Assembly (NCBI RefSeq): GCF_044923475.1
Contig: NZ_CP137338.1
Span: forward strand, 1,674,001 to 1,738,000
DNA: 64,000 nucleotides
Reading direction: 5' to 3'
From: JAAURS01 sp044923475
Lineage (GTDB): Bacteria > Cyanobacteriota > Cyanobacteriia > Thermosynechococcales > Thermosynechococcaceae
Positions 35,691 through 43,633 of the stretch are shown here, one piece after another. Positions within the stretch are counted from its first letter, which is position 1, and the number at the start of each line of letters is the position of its first letter. A model generated the notes under the pieces. That model saw nothing but the letters and a program-made list of their open reading frames with translations, had not been told where the DNA came from and ran no database searches. The translations under genes were made by a program, and so were the position numbers.

Positions 35691-36074
35691 ATGATTTCTC
35701 TGTTAGAACAACAAACTGCGATCGACGACAAACTGTCCCAGCGCTTTATTGCGCTCGATCCGGGCGGATACTTTATTATTTATATCGACACTGAGAATGC
35801 GCTGATTTACGCTAAGCACTTTACCAACGCCATCAACGAGAAGGGCTTAGCGGTCGATCCAGAGACGGGCGAGCCATTTCCCTGCGGCGTCAAGGTGGAG
35901 CGCCAGCCGACGGCTGTTTTCCAGGCCCGAACGGCAAAGGAACTTTGCATTCAAATCTTTGAAGCGCCGGAAATTTCTTTGGTGACCAAGCTGGATCATG
36001 CGGCTTACTTGGGTAGAGAGTTTATGCGGGCGGAAATGGCCTTAGCGATGGGGCAGGTGTACGTTCAAGATTAG
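35691..36074 (+). CDS. DUF4346 domain protein (127 aa)
   Basis: A compact protein whose whole length matches the cyanobacterial DUF4346 family: L-D-P-G-G-Y-F-I-I-Y near 22, A-K-H-F-T-N near 44, I-N-E-K-G-L-A-V-D-P-E-T-G-E-P near 51, and A-K-E-L-C near 86. Also found as a C-terminal unit of some methyltransferase-like proteins. Function unknown. The ORF is open 126 bp further upstream, but family homology starts at the ATG at 35691. It is 32 bp upstream of the phosphoesterase gene. Confidence 0.8.
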   Translation: MISLLEQQTAIDDKLSQRFIALDPGGYFIIYIDTENALIYAKHFTNAINEKGLAVDPETGEPFPCGVKVERQPTAVFQARTAKELCIQIFEAPEISLVTKLDHAAYLGREFMRAEMALAMGQVYVQD

Positions 36075-36106
36075 GTTGGTTTTCCCGTCCCTGTAGGAGA
36101 CTTGTT

Positions 36107-37072
36107 TTGACACATTCATCGGTGGCGCGATCGCAGTCTACCTCCCCCTCCAAACCCATTCGAGTTGCCATCGTGGGCGACGTCCACGGCCAGTGGGACG
36201 ATCGCGACGAGTCGGCATTGATCTCCTTGGGCGTCGATCTAGCCCTATTTGTGGGGGACTTTGGCAACGAAGCCGTCGAGCTCGTCGAGCAGGTTGCAGA
36301 AATGTCAATCCCCATTGCGGTGGCGCTGGGCAATCACGATGCTTGGTATAGCGCTACGATTTGGGGTCGCCAAAAGTGTCCCTACGATCGACGATATGAA
36401 GATCGAGTCCAGCAGCAGCTCGAGGCGTTGGGAGCGGCCCATATTGGCTACAGCCAGCGCGATTTCCCCCAGATGCAGTTCGGGATTGTAGGAGGCAGAC
36501 CCTTTAGCTGGGGCGGGCCGGACTGGAAACACGCCGATTTTTACGCCGATCGCTTCGACGTGCACTCCATGCAGGATTCCTGCGATCGCATCGTGCAGGC
36601 CGCCCAGCAGTCAAGGTGTGAAACCCTTGTTTTTGTCAGCCACAATGGCCCGACGGGCTTGGGCGATCGCCCCGAAGATCCCTGCGGTCGAGACTGGATA
36701 CCCGTTGGCGGAGACTACGGCGACCCGGACCTGCACGCGGCGATCGCGGCGACCAAAGCATCGGGAAAACGGGTTGCGCTGGTGACCTTTGGGCACATGC
36801 ATCACGCGCTGCGCCATACCAGGCAGAAGCTCCGCAAACGAGTCCATGTCGGAGACGATGGCACCGTGTACCTCAACGCCGCTTGCGTCCCGAGAGTGTT
36901 AGAGCAAGGCGGCACGAGCTATCGCAACTTTTCATTGGCAAGCTTGGCGGCAGGGCAAGTGGTTCGAATTCAGTCCGTATGGGCGTCCTCAGAAGGGGCG
37001 ATCGCAGCTCAAGAATTGCTTTACGCGCAGCCGCCTTGCTCGTCCTACGCTTTGCCTGCGGCTAGCGGATGA
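36107..37072 (+). CDS. Calcineurin-like metallophosphoesterase (TIGR04168-like)
   Basis: A 321-residue protein with the metallophosphoesterase motifs G-D-V-H-G near 24, G-D-F near 48, G-N-H-D near 75, S-H-N-G-P near 180 and G-H-M-H near 230. It resembles the cyanobacterial/plant TIGR04168 group of unknown substrate. It starts at TTG: AGGAG lies 7 bp upstream, whereas the alternative GTG at 36122 has no ribosome site. It follows DUF4346 by 32 bp and may be cotranscribed. A GC-rich hairpin follows. Confidence 0.85.
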   Translation: MTHSSVARSQSTSPSKPIRVAIVGDVHGQWDDRDESALISLGVDLALFVGDFGNEAVELVEQVAEMSIPIAVALGNHDAWYSATIWGRQKCPYDRRYEDRVQQQLEALGAAHIGYSQRDFPQMQFGIVGGRPFSWGGPDWKHADFYADRFDVHSMQDSCDRIVQAAQQSRCETLVFVSHNGPTGLGDRPEDPCGRDWIPVGGDYGDPDLHAAIAATKASGKRVALVTFGHMHHALRHTRQKLRKRVHVGDDGTVYLNAACVPRVLEQGGTSYRNFSLASLAAGQVVRIQSVWASSEGAIAAQELLYAQPPCSSYALPAASG

Positions 37073-37095
37073 GGTTTCTTTCATCCCCTAGGGTA

Positions 37096-37123
37096 CATGG
37101 GGGAGGAAAACTCACCCCCCATG
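37096..37123. terminator. Bidirectional terminator-like hairpin
   Basis: CATGGGGG (37096-37103) and CCCCCATG (37116-37123), 12-nt loop, between the 3' ends of the convergent phosphoesterase gene and the small secreted protein gene. No U-tract on either strand. Confidence 0.55.
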
Positions 37124-37131
37124 AGATAGAA

Positions 37132-37443
37132 TTAGCCCGCAGGCTCAAGATCGTCAGGAATGCAGGTTGCCACTGTCTCCCACCCTACGACAAAAAGTCC
37201 ATTTTTATCATAAATTGGTTTCTGCCATGAAGACGGTGTTTGTCCTTTAGGGCAACCTGCACGCAATACGCCGGGGCCTCCCAACCCTGATGATTCAGGT
37301 CGGGTTTGCTTTAGACCCTGAAATCCTGATGGTGCAGATTGAGGTGACGCTTGCGTACTAAAAGTGCGGGGTGAAGCTAAGGCTGCAGATGCAAGTGATA
37401 CAACGATTAACAGTCCTAACGAAAGAGGTTGAATCAGTTTCAT
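37132..37443 (-). CDS. Small secreted hypothetical protein (103 aa)
   Basis: Signal peptide obvious (hydrophobic 7-24, A-L-A-S cut near 24). The mature 79 residues start with a Ser/Gln/Pro-rich linker and end with two cysteines 25 residues apart (A-G-C-P-K-G and V-A-T-C-I-P) flanking a W-Q-K-P-I-Y-D-K-N-G-L segment, suggesting one disulfide. Not recognised as a family. AGGAGAC lies 7 bp upstream of the ATG. Confidence 0.65.
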   Translation of the reverse strand: MKLIQPLSLGLLIVVSLASAALASPRTFSTQASPQSAPSGFQGLKQTRPESSGLGGPGVLRAGCPKGQTPSSWQKPIYDKNGLFVVGWETVATCIPDDLEPAG

Positions 37444-37678
37444 AATGTGTCTCCTTGGATAAAGCTAAGTGAACTTATAAACTTGATTCTCGTTTACGCT
37501 CTTCAGTTCGGTGGTGATGTACCTCGTGTAACAGTCGCGCATTTATCATCCTTTCAGTGTGATTTGCATCCGCGAACCTTACTACTGCGGACAAGCGTAG
37601 CAATATCCTATAAACCAGCCCTGCCCAAAGAAATCATTCACCGTCCTCGGCGATCGCTCCCTTCGTCTCAACGCGTTT

Positions 37679-38569
37679 TTAAGGTTCGAAAATTGAATAT
37701 TGACCTTTTCCATTTTGCTTAGATTGATAGAGCGCTGTATCTGCATCCTTGACTAAATCGGTAGCCTGCTTGTAGCGAAACGCGCTCAGAACGATTCCAA
37801 TACTGACTCCGCAAATCAGCTCGCGGTCTGCAAGGTCGAGCGGCGTGCGAAATTTTTCCTGGATCCGCTCGGCCACGTTTCGAACCTCAGCTACATTGGT
37901 AATGCTGTCCAGCAGGATAGTAAATTCATCCCCACCCAAGCGGGCTACCGTATCGTTTGCCCGCACGCAACTCTGAAGAACGCCAGCCACTGCTTTCAAA
38001 AGCCGATCGCCCACATCGTGACCGTAACAATCGTTAACCTGTTTGAACGAATCTAGGTCGATAAAAAAGACCGCAAAATAGAGCTTTGGAAACCGTCTAA
38101 ACCGCCGCATTGCCATCTCTAGGCGATCCGTAAACAGATTACGGTTGGGCAGCCCGGTCAAGCCATCGTGGAAGGCATCGTGGCGCAACTGCTCGTCTCG
38201 CTGCTGCCGCTCGGTGATGTTGCGAATAATGGCGATCGCTCGATCTTGCGAGTAGGGAATCACTCGCGCTTCGTAGTAGGCTTTTTCACCCCCAGTGGAA
38301 AGAGAATACTCTAGCTGTTCGGGGGTTTGCGTCCAAAACACCTGTTGGAGCGCGCGCTCGAAGGCCGCGCTCACCTGTATCGGCCACAGATCTTGAAGGC
38401 TTTTGCCCTCCCACTCTTCCAGTACGAGGTAAAGTTCTGAGACAAGCGGAGCCTTGTAGTCTGCGATTTGACCTTTTCGATCTAAAAGGATCAGGACATC
38501 TGGAAAAACTTCAAAAAAAGAAATAGACACGCTGCGGGTTCCCCCAAGTCGAAGGTGTTTTGCATCCAA
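37679..38569 (-). CDS. PAS-GGDEF diguanylate cyclase
   Basis: A 296-residue cytoplasmic protein. Residues 15-120 form a PAS domain (V-F-P-D-V-L-I-L-L-D-R-K-G-Q-I, ending I-I-R-N-I-T-E-R). The GGDEF domain (130-290) opens with H-D-x-L-T-G-L-P-N-R, contains D-L-D-x-F-K-x-V-N-D, and has G-G-D-E-F near 211 with the RxxD inhibitory site R-A-N-D five residues before it. It should make c-di-GMP from GTP under product control. No EAL domain and no visible heme/flavin marker in PAS. Confidence 0.93.
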   Translation of the reverse strand: MDAKHLRLGGTRSVSISFFEVFPDVLILLDRKGQIADYKAPLVSELYLVLEEWEGKSLQDLWPIQVSAAFERALQQVFWTQTPEQLEYSLSTGGEKAYYEARVIPYSQDRAIAIIRNITERQQRDEQLRHDAFHDGLTGLPNRNLFTDRLEMAMRRFRRFPKLYFAVFFIDLDSFKQVNDCYGHDVGDRLLKAVAGVLQSCVRANDTVARLGGDEFTILLDSITNVAEVRNVAERIQEKFRTPLDLADRELICGVSIGIVLSAFRYKQATDLVKDADTALYQSKQNGKGQYSIFEP

Positions 38570-38775
38570 AACTGCGTTTTTTCACGAAGGATGCATGCAG
38601 TAGAGTGCGAAGGCGCGATTGAAGTTCGGGTTTGTCCGGCCTTAGCGCAGCGAGCCCAAATTCATCGCCCCTTCCCCTCCAAATTTGCAAAATTGCTTAT
38701 GATAAAAGTCGAAATCTAAAAATCAACCATACTCCCAAACAACGCTGTATCAAACCTTAAACTGAGATTGAACCC

Positions 38776-39438
38776 ATGAAAGCATTGGTTGTAGGAGCAA
38801 CGGGCGAAACGGGACGTCGGATCGTACAGCAGCTCGTAGCGCAAAATATCGGCGTTCGGGCGCTGGTGCGAGACCGGGCGAAAGCGCAGGAAATGCTGCC
38901 AGCGTCAGCAGAACTGGTGGTGGGAGACGTGCTCCAACCGGATACGCTGAGAAAGGCGATCGCCGATTGTACCGTCGTATTTTGTGCCACTGGAGCGCGC
39001 CCCAGCCTCAACCCTTTCGAACCCTACCAAGTGGATTTTGAGGGCACCAAAAATCTAGTGGATGCGGCCAAAGCGGCACGGGTAGAGCATTTTATTTTGG
39101 TGTCTTCTTTGTGCGCCTCGCAGTTTTTTCATCCGCTCAACCTATTCTGGCTGATTCTGGTCTGGAAACAGCAGGCCGAACAATACCTTCAGCGCAGCGG
39201 GTTGACCTATACCATCGTGCGTCCCGGCGGGTTGAAAAATACTGAAGATCGTCCCCCCATCGTCATGTCGAGTGCGGACACCCTTTTCGATGGCAGTATT
39301 TCGCGGACTCAGGTCGCTCAGGTCTGCGTCGAAGCTTTGGCCTACGCTACAGCTCACAACAAGATTGTTGAAATCGTAGCCCGCCCAGATGCAGCAGAGC
39401 GGCCTTTCTCCGAGTTATTTGCAGGGGTTGCAGCCTAA
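38776..39438 (+). CDS. Atypical SDR, NAD(P)-binding protein
   Basis: A 220-residue Rossmann-fold protein with G-A-T-G-E-T-G at 7-13 and V-R-D near 31 (NADP-type), lacking the Y-x-x-x-K catalytic pair of classical SDRs, so it belongs to the atypical NmrA/SDR_a5 group that includes plastid Tic62 and Ycf39. F-C-A-T-G-A and T-I-V-R-P-G-G-L are characteristic. Roles of relatives include redox sensing and pigment-protein assembly; here unknown. The muramidase gene begins 4 bp after its stop. Confidence 0.88.
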   Translation: MKALVVGATGETGRRIVQQLVAQNIGVRALVRDRAKAQEMLPASAELVVGDVLQPDTLRKAIADCTVVFCATGARPSLNPFEPYQVDFEGTKNLVDAAKAARVEHFILVSSLCASQFFHPLNLFWLILVWKQQAEQYLQRSGLTYTIVRPGGLKNTEDRPPIVMSSADTLFDGSISRTQVAQVCVEALAYATAHNKIVEIVARPDAAERPFSELFAGVAA

Positions 39439-39442
39439 ATTA

Positions 39443-40276
39443 ATGACGCATTCTAAATCGCTGCCATCCAAATCGGAATCGCCACCGCAGGCACCCCAGC
39501 CCAAACCCTCTCTTGTCCCGTTGTTGTTTCAGCTCAGCTCTGTCGCCCTACAGCAGAGCAGCAGGATTCTTAAAACGGGCATTCAGCGTTTTCAGCGCCT
39601 CAACCTGCGCGATCGGGTTGTTGTAGCAGGATTGATGGGTTCGATTTTATCCCTTCAGATGCATTGGATTCCCTCCTTCGAGCAATCCTCTCCTTTTCGC
39701 TCCGCCTATCCTCCTCTGGTCATGACAGGTGGAGACCCCTATATTCGCGCCCTAATGCGGACGATTTCTGTCAGCGAGTCGAACGATCCCAATCCCTACG
39801 GGCTCCTCTATGGCGGCGAGTATTTTTCAGATTGGGATCGCCATCCCGACCGCTGTATCGAAATTGTGGCCGGGCCCAATGTGGGGGACTGCACCACCGC
39901 AGCGGGTCGCTACCAGTTTATTACGACTACTTGGGAACAAATGTCGCGCCTCTATCATCCAAAGCCCGCAGGCTGGTTGTTTTGGCAGAAGTATACCTTC
40001 GACCCAGAGAGTCAAGACCGGGTCACCTATCGTTGGCTGGCAGATCCAGAAGCGTGGGGAATGGACATTCGCGCTCAACTCAAAGCCGGACAGCTCCTTC
40101 CCGTCCTTCGCACGCTTTCAGGAACTTGGACCAGTCTCGGCTATGGTATTGAAACCAACGAGATGACGCCCTATCTGAGCGAGATGTACCAAAGGTTTTT
40201 AAAGGAAGAAAAAGCGAAAGCAGGCTCAAATGTATCGACGTCCGCTCCTACAATGCAGGCAGAGGTTGAAGGATAA
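39443..40276 (+). CDS. Lambda-R-like muramidase / glycoside hydrolase (GH104 type), membrane-anchored
   Basis: A 277-residue protein. Residues 1-50 are Pro/Ser/Lys-rich, and 52-68 (V-V-V-A-G-L-M-G-S-I-L-S-L) is a signal anchor. The catalytic region (95-255) resembles phage-lambda endolysin R: I-S-V-S-E-S near 110 with the catalytic Glu, Y-G-x-L-Y-G-G-E-x-F-x-D near 122, and A-A-G-R-Y-Q-F near 153. Should cleave peptidoglycan glycan strands. Such domains occur as chromosomal genes in cyanobacteria; no phage genes are adjacent. Operon with the SDR gene by a 4-bp gap is seen; functional linkage is inference. Confidence 0.82.
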   Translation: MTHSKSLPSKSESPPQAPQPKPSLVPLLFQLSSVALQQSSRILKTGIQRFQRLNLRDRVVVAGLMGSILSLQMHWIPSFEQSSPFRSAYPPLVMTGGDPYIRALMRTISVSESNDPNPYGLLYGGEYFSDWDRHPDRCIEIVAGPNVGDCTTAAGRYQFITTTWEQMSRLYHPKPAGWLFWQKYTFDPESQDRVTYRWLADPEAWGMDIRAQLKAGQLLPVLRTLSGTWTSLGYGIETNEMTPYLSEMYQRFLKEEKAKAGSNVSTSAPTMQAEVEG

Positions 40277-40293
40277 AGGGCGATCGCCTTTTT
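40275..40293 (+). terminator. Weak terminator using a HIP1 palindrome
   Basis: AAAGGGCGATCGCCTTTTT overlaps the muramidase stop codon: a short stem centred on GCGATCGC followed by five T. Plausible intrinsic terminator with a tiny loop. Confidence 0.4.
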
Positions 40294-40309
40294 CATCCCG
40301 CCCATGGCT

Positions 40310-40885
40310 TCAATCGGTCAATATCTTCTCGATGCGGCGATCGGGAATGAACCACAGGACGGCAACCAAAACAAATAACCCGCATGCAATCCATCGGTTT
40401 GCAAAAGACAGCGGAATCGCCAATGCATAGGACGCCAGCGAAATCTTGCCCTTAAGATCTCGACCAATGGCAGTCGCTAGAGGAGAGTCTTGGCCGTGCC
40501 GATCGATCAAGGACCGCGTCAACAGGGTGAAGGCGATCGCCGCAAACAGAAGCACCGTTCCGTAAAGCGCGACGGGCGTCGTCGCAAAATTATTCTCCCC
40601 CATCCATCCGGTCGCGAACGGAAAGAGGGACAGCCAAAACAGCAGGTGCAAGTTTGTCCAGAGAATGCGACCGTTGACGAGTCGCACGGCCTGGAAGAGA
40701 TGGTGATGGTTGTTCCAATAAATCCCAATATTGATAAAACTCAGCACGTAGCTGAGAAACACCGGAATCGTCGGACGCAGTGCGGCCCATCCGTCTCCGT
40801 GGGGCACTTTCATTTCCAGGACCATAATCGTAATAATAATGGCCATCACGCCATCGCTAAATGCTTCTAACCGTCCCTTGCCCAT
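40310..40885 (-). CDS. TMEM175 family potassium channel-like protein (DUF1211)
   Basis: A 191-residue membrane protein with about six hydrophobic spans. The first helix has R-L-E-A-F-S-D-G-V-M-A-I (F-S-D-G at 9-12), the defining motif of TMEM175/DUF1211, whose bacterial members form potassium-permeable tetramers using isoleucine gates. Y-W-N-N-H-H near 57 is also typical. It is the last gene of a minus-strand trio with 39- and 48-bp gaps. Confidence 0.9.
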   Translation of the reverse strand: MGKGRLEAFSDGVMAIIITIMVLEMKVPHGDGWAALRPTIPVFLSYVLSFINIGIYWNNHHHLFQAVRLVNGRILWTNLHLLFWLSLFPFATGWMGENNFATTPVALYGTVLLFAAIAFTLLTRSLIDRHGQDSPLATAIGRDLKGKISLASYALAIPLSFANRWIACGLFVLVAVLWFIPDRRIEKILTD

Positions 40886-40924
40886 CTGATACTCCCTGCC
40901 GTCTTGAGGATCGGTGAAAGAAAA

Positions 40925-41035
40925 TTAAGGTTTATTGCCCATGCTTCCCACCCCGCTAAATAGCATGAGCAACCCTCCAATGAGGATGGCCAGCGCGGCG
41001 CAGCCCAAAACCCAATCTGGCAATGCATTTTCCAT
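40925..41035 (-). CDS. 36-residue single-span membrane protein
   Basis: A frame too short for routine gene calling: M-E-N-A-L-P-D-W-V-L-G-C-A-A-L, a hydrophobic span (about 8-27, A-I-L-I-G-G-L-L-M-L-F) and a polar Gly/Lys tail ending N-K-P. It lies in the same orientation 39 bp upstream of the TMEM175 gene and 48 bp downstream of the 283-residue gene, an operon-like arrangement. Ribosome site is weak (TGAG). The clean hydrophobic/polar pattern supports a real gene. It may be a small accessory subunit. Confidence 0.5.
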   Translation of the reverse strand: MENALPDWVLGCAALAILIGGLLMLFSGVGSMGNKP

Positions 41036-41083
41036 CTCAGTTATACCTATTTAGTGCTTTGCTTGAGGCCAACTCGGCTACCG

Positions 41084-41935
41084 CTAAGGCGGTTTTGGCA
41101 CGTTGACGGGAGGACCGACCCTGCGCTGCGGCCATACCTTGAAGGCTTCGCGGGCGACAGTCGCTAAGTTGGCCGCAAGCTGAGGCCGCAGGAGTTCGGG
41201 GTCGAATGCCTGCATCTGTTTTTGATGTTCCGAAAGGCAAAAGGTGAGAAAAGATTCCGCACTAAATTGAGCCATCCATCGTTCTGCGGGAGGTCGCTCG
41301 TCTTCATCCTTGGCCCGGAAAGCCGACATCAGTTTGACGAGTGCCGCACTGCGATTCCAGAGCGCGGGCACCGCACTCGACTGATTCCAGCGCCGATTCA
41401 GCTTGACTTTTTGGTAGGCCATCCAGTTGACCAGAAAAATACTGTGACGGTTGTGCTCCGTCAAAAGCGATGCAAAGCGCTGGTTTATTTCGTCTGGAAT
41501 AAAATTGACCTGAGCAGCCGCGACGCGCAATCCATCCGCCACAAAAAGATCCAAACATTTTCTGTACCCCGCCCGAATAAAGGCTGCTTCGGGGTTTTTG
41601 GATACTGTGACTGTTGGAAGAACCGGAGATGGGATGCCATAAGCCATCAAAAAAGCTCGAACGATCGCCACAAGCCGTTGCTGCTCTTCTTCCAAAAGCG
41701 TAACGGTCTCTTTCACCATCGGATCTTTAAGCGTCTGGGCAAAGGCACGGGTTACTCGTGCTGCATTGTGTTGAGTTAACAAGACCTCTCCCCAGAATGG
41801 AATACTCTGCAGCCGCCCGACGAACGCATCATCGAGGATCGGCCAAACCAGGCTGTCTGCACTGTAGGGAGCGTGACTGTCCGTAAAACTCCGACAGAAC
41901 AGCTTTTTAAATTCGTAGCTTCCAGGGTTCATCAT
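41084..41935 (-). CDS. Hypothetical helical protein, possibly ferritin-like
   Basis: A 283-residue helical soluble protein without a named family that I recognise. Helices around 45-70 (W-G-E-V-L-L-T-Q-H-N-A-A-R-V), 75-105 (T-L-L-E-E-E-Q-Q-R-L) and 150-180 (L-L-T-E-H-N-R-H-S-I-F) carry Glu/His spaced as in ferritin-like di-iron folds, but the four-helix E...ExxH pattern is not complete, so this is a guess. First gene of the trio that includes the 36-residue and TMEM175 genes. Confidence 0.6.
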   Translation of the reverse strand: MMNPGSYEFKKLFCRSFTDSHAPYSADSLVWPILDDAFVGRLQSIPFWGEVLLTQHNAARVTRAFAQTLKDPMVKETVTLLEEEQQRLVAIVRAFLMAYGIPSPVLPTVTVSKNPEAAFIRAGYRKCLDLFVADGLRVAAAQVNFIPDEINQRFASLLTEHNRHSIFLVNWMAYQKVKLNRRWNQSSAVPALWNRSAALVKLMSAFRAKDEDERPPAERWMAQFSAESFLTFCLSEHQKQMQAFDPELLRPQLAANLATVAREAFKVWPQRRVGPPVNVPKPP

Positions 41936-42155
41936 CTTTCGTCATGGCAATGTTCGGTCTCGGACGCGCTTGAGATCGCAGCTCACCCGTGCATCCCTTC
42001 TTCAGAATACAGCGATACCTGAATCCAGAAGTTCGTGTAAAGTATCCCCATGGGTTGGATAGTTGAGATTGGGGTGTCAGTCACATTATCGAACGACATT
42101 CGCTACTCTAGATTGCAAAGACAAAATTTTACGCGATAGCTTAAGGATGCTGACC

Positions 42156-42443
42156 ATGGCTGTTCCAGTCCTCACCCCCGCAGAACTAGATACTCAGCTC
42201 AAAGCGTTAGCGGGTTGGTCCGTTCAAAGCGGTAAGCTGCACAAGCAATTTCAGTTCAAAGACTTTATCAGAGCTTTTGGATTTATGGCCAGCATGGCGC
42301 TCGTGTCTGAGGGCGAAGGACACCATCCCGAATGGTTCAATGTCTATAACAAAGTAACGGTAGACTTAACCACTCACGATGCAGGGGGGATTACGCTCAA
42401 AGACATTAACTGGGCCAAAAAAGCAAACGAGCTGGGAAGTTGA
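42156..42443 (+). CDS. Pterin-4a-carbinolamine dehydratase (PCD/DCoH)
   Basis: A 95-residue enzyme that dehydrates 4a-hydroxytetrahydropterin. The catalytic segment G-H-H-P-E-W near 51 and the T-H-D near 70 are intact, and W-S-V-Q-S-G near 20 matches the family. AAGGA 8 bp before the ATG at 42156 favours this start over the ATG at 42147; the long upstream extension from 42063 is not family-like. No pterin-dependent hydroxylase is in the window. Relatives in cyanobacteria also occur as carboxysome-linked PCD-like proteins, but no carboxysome gene is near. Confidence 0.93.
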   Translation: MAVPVLTPAELDTQLKALAGWSVQSGKLHKQFQFKDFIRAFGFMASMALVSEGEGHHPEWFNVYNKVTVDLTTHDAGGITLKDINWAKKANELGS

Positions 42444-42692
42444 AATCGAGCCCATCCAACCCCACGACCGAACGATGCGAGCGGCAACGTTGATCGCGAT
42501 AACAGTCCTCCAGCTCGGACGAACGCGATGCAATAATGACCCAACGTATTGCCACGCGATGATCCAGGTCACATCTTGGGCCGTAAATTCGTGAGATTCT
42601 AGACTATAGGATTTGTAATGAACGCATCGATTTTCAAATCTAGAAAGACAAAAGACTCAAAACGATAAATTTGCCACGCTCGAGAGGTCAGT

Positions 42693-43280
42693 ATGAAGGT
42701 CCGAAGTATTGGGTTTGTCTCCACCCTGTCATTGGCTGTGGGAGCGGCGTTGGCTGGCGCGATCGCTCCGGCGCAGGCTGGCGACGTCAAAAGTAATGAC
42801 GCGAAATTTATCTGCGGCACCAGCCAAGGCGCACCCGCTACGGTTGCCCTCACGTCGCGGGGTTACATACCCGTCGTGCGATGGTCTTCCAGTTACTTCA
42901 GCCGTTCTGGGTTTTCGCCCCAGGCGCGCTGCAAAACCGTATCCGAAAAGTTTCAACAGTATTACCAAAATGGAATGCTGAACTATCTCACCCCTTCTTA
43001 CCAGAACCGCCAGCCTGTCATCTGCGTTGCTGCCACTAAGGGAGGTCCTTGCGCTGGGGTCCTGTTTACCTTGAAACCCACGGCCAATCCCATGGCAACC
43101 TTGAAACAACTGATGCGAGTTCGCGTTCAGGCTGGACCAGTCTTAAACGAAAGCACCGGAGGCTCCCTTCCTGCAAACACTGGTGACGATCGCTATCTAG
43201 ATATGCAGGAGTACCTCCAGACGGCTGCCGTCGATCCCGTTTCCAGCACTGCGCCTTTGCCGAAAAAGGGCATGTGGTAG
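42693..43280 (+). CDS. COP23 domain secreted protein
   Basis: A 195-residue precursor: signal peptide with A-P-A-Q-A cut near 29, then a COP23-type domain with F-I-C-G-T near 39, P-V-V-R-W near 60, C-K-T-V-S-E-K-F-Q near 79 and V-I-C-V-A near 108. COP23 was named as a circadian oscillating protein of Cyanothece; function unknown. Four cysteines probably form two disulfides, consistent with export. The C-terminal 60 residues are Ser/Thr/Pro-rich. Confidence 0.82.
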   Translation: MKVRSIGFVSTLSLAVGAALAGAIAPAQAGDVKSNDAKFICGTSQGAPATVALTSRGYIPVVRWSSSYFSRSGFSPQARCKTVSEKFQQYYQNGMLNYLTPSYQNRQPVICVAATKGGPCAGVLFTLKPTANPMATLKQLMRVRVQAGPVLNESTGGSLPANTGDDRYLDMQEYLQTAAVDPVSSTAPLPKKGMW

Positions 43281-43633
43281 CGCGTGCATTGTAAGACTTT
43301 GCGCCCCTAAAGCGAGGGTTCGGCTCGCGCAGAAATTGCAATAAAAGTTAATACACGTTTGTCGCGGCATTGGGCCCTCGACGTCGATCTCGCTGTGGAT
43401 TTAATGCTTTGTTCGGTAAGGCTTTTCAAGATCGAACGGATTAGTTGAAGCGGGTTGTCGTTGGTTTCGCCTGCAATGGGGATCGCCCATCCTTGTAGTT
43501 TTCTATACTATATTGAAGTTAAGCTAAGTTTAGATCTGCTCCTATTGAGGTCTTAGAGGACAAACTTCTTAGGGCTGAGAGCAGCTCCAAGCATGCTTAG
43601 AACGAGCGCGTTAGAACGAGGTAGAAGAATCCT
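43281..43633. other. Intergenic region upstream of the ABC1 kinase gene
   Basis: About 350 bp with no gene. TATACTATAT near 43506 could be a -10 region for the downstream gene. No strong hairpin. Confidence 0.35.

Noticed and set aside
37429..37722. 97-codon plus-strand ORF
   Set aside because: Antisense overlap with two better supported genes and no family-like features.
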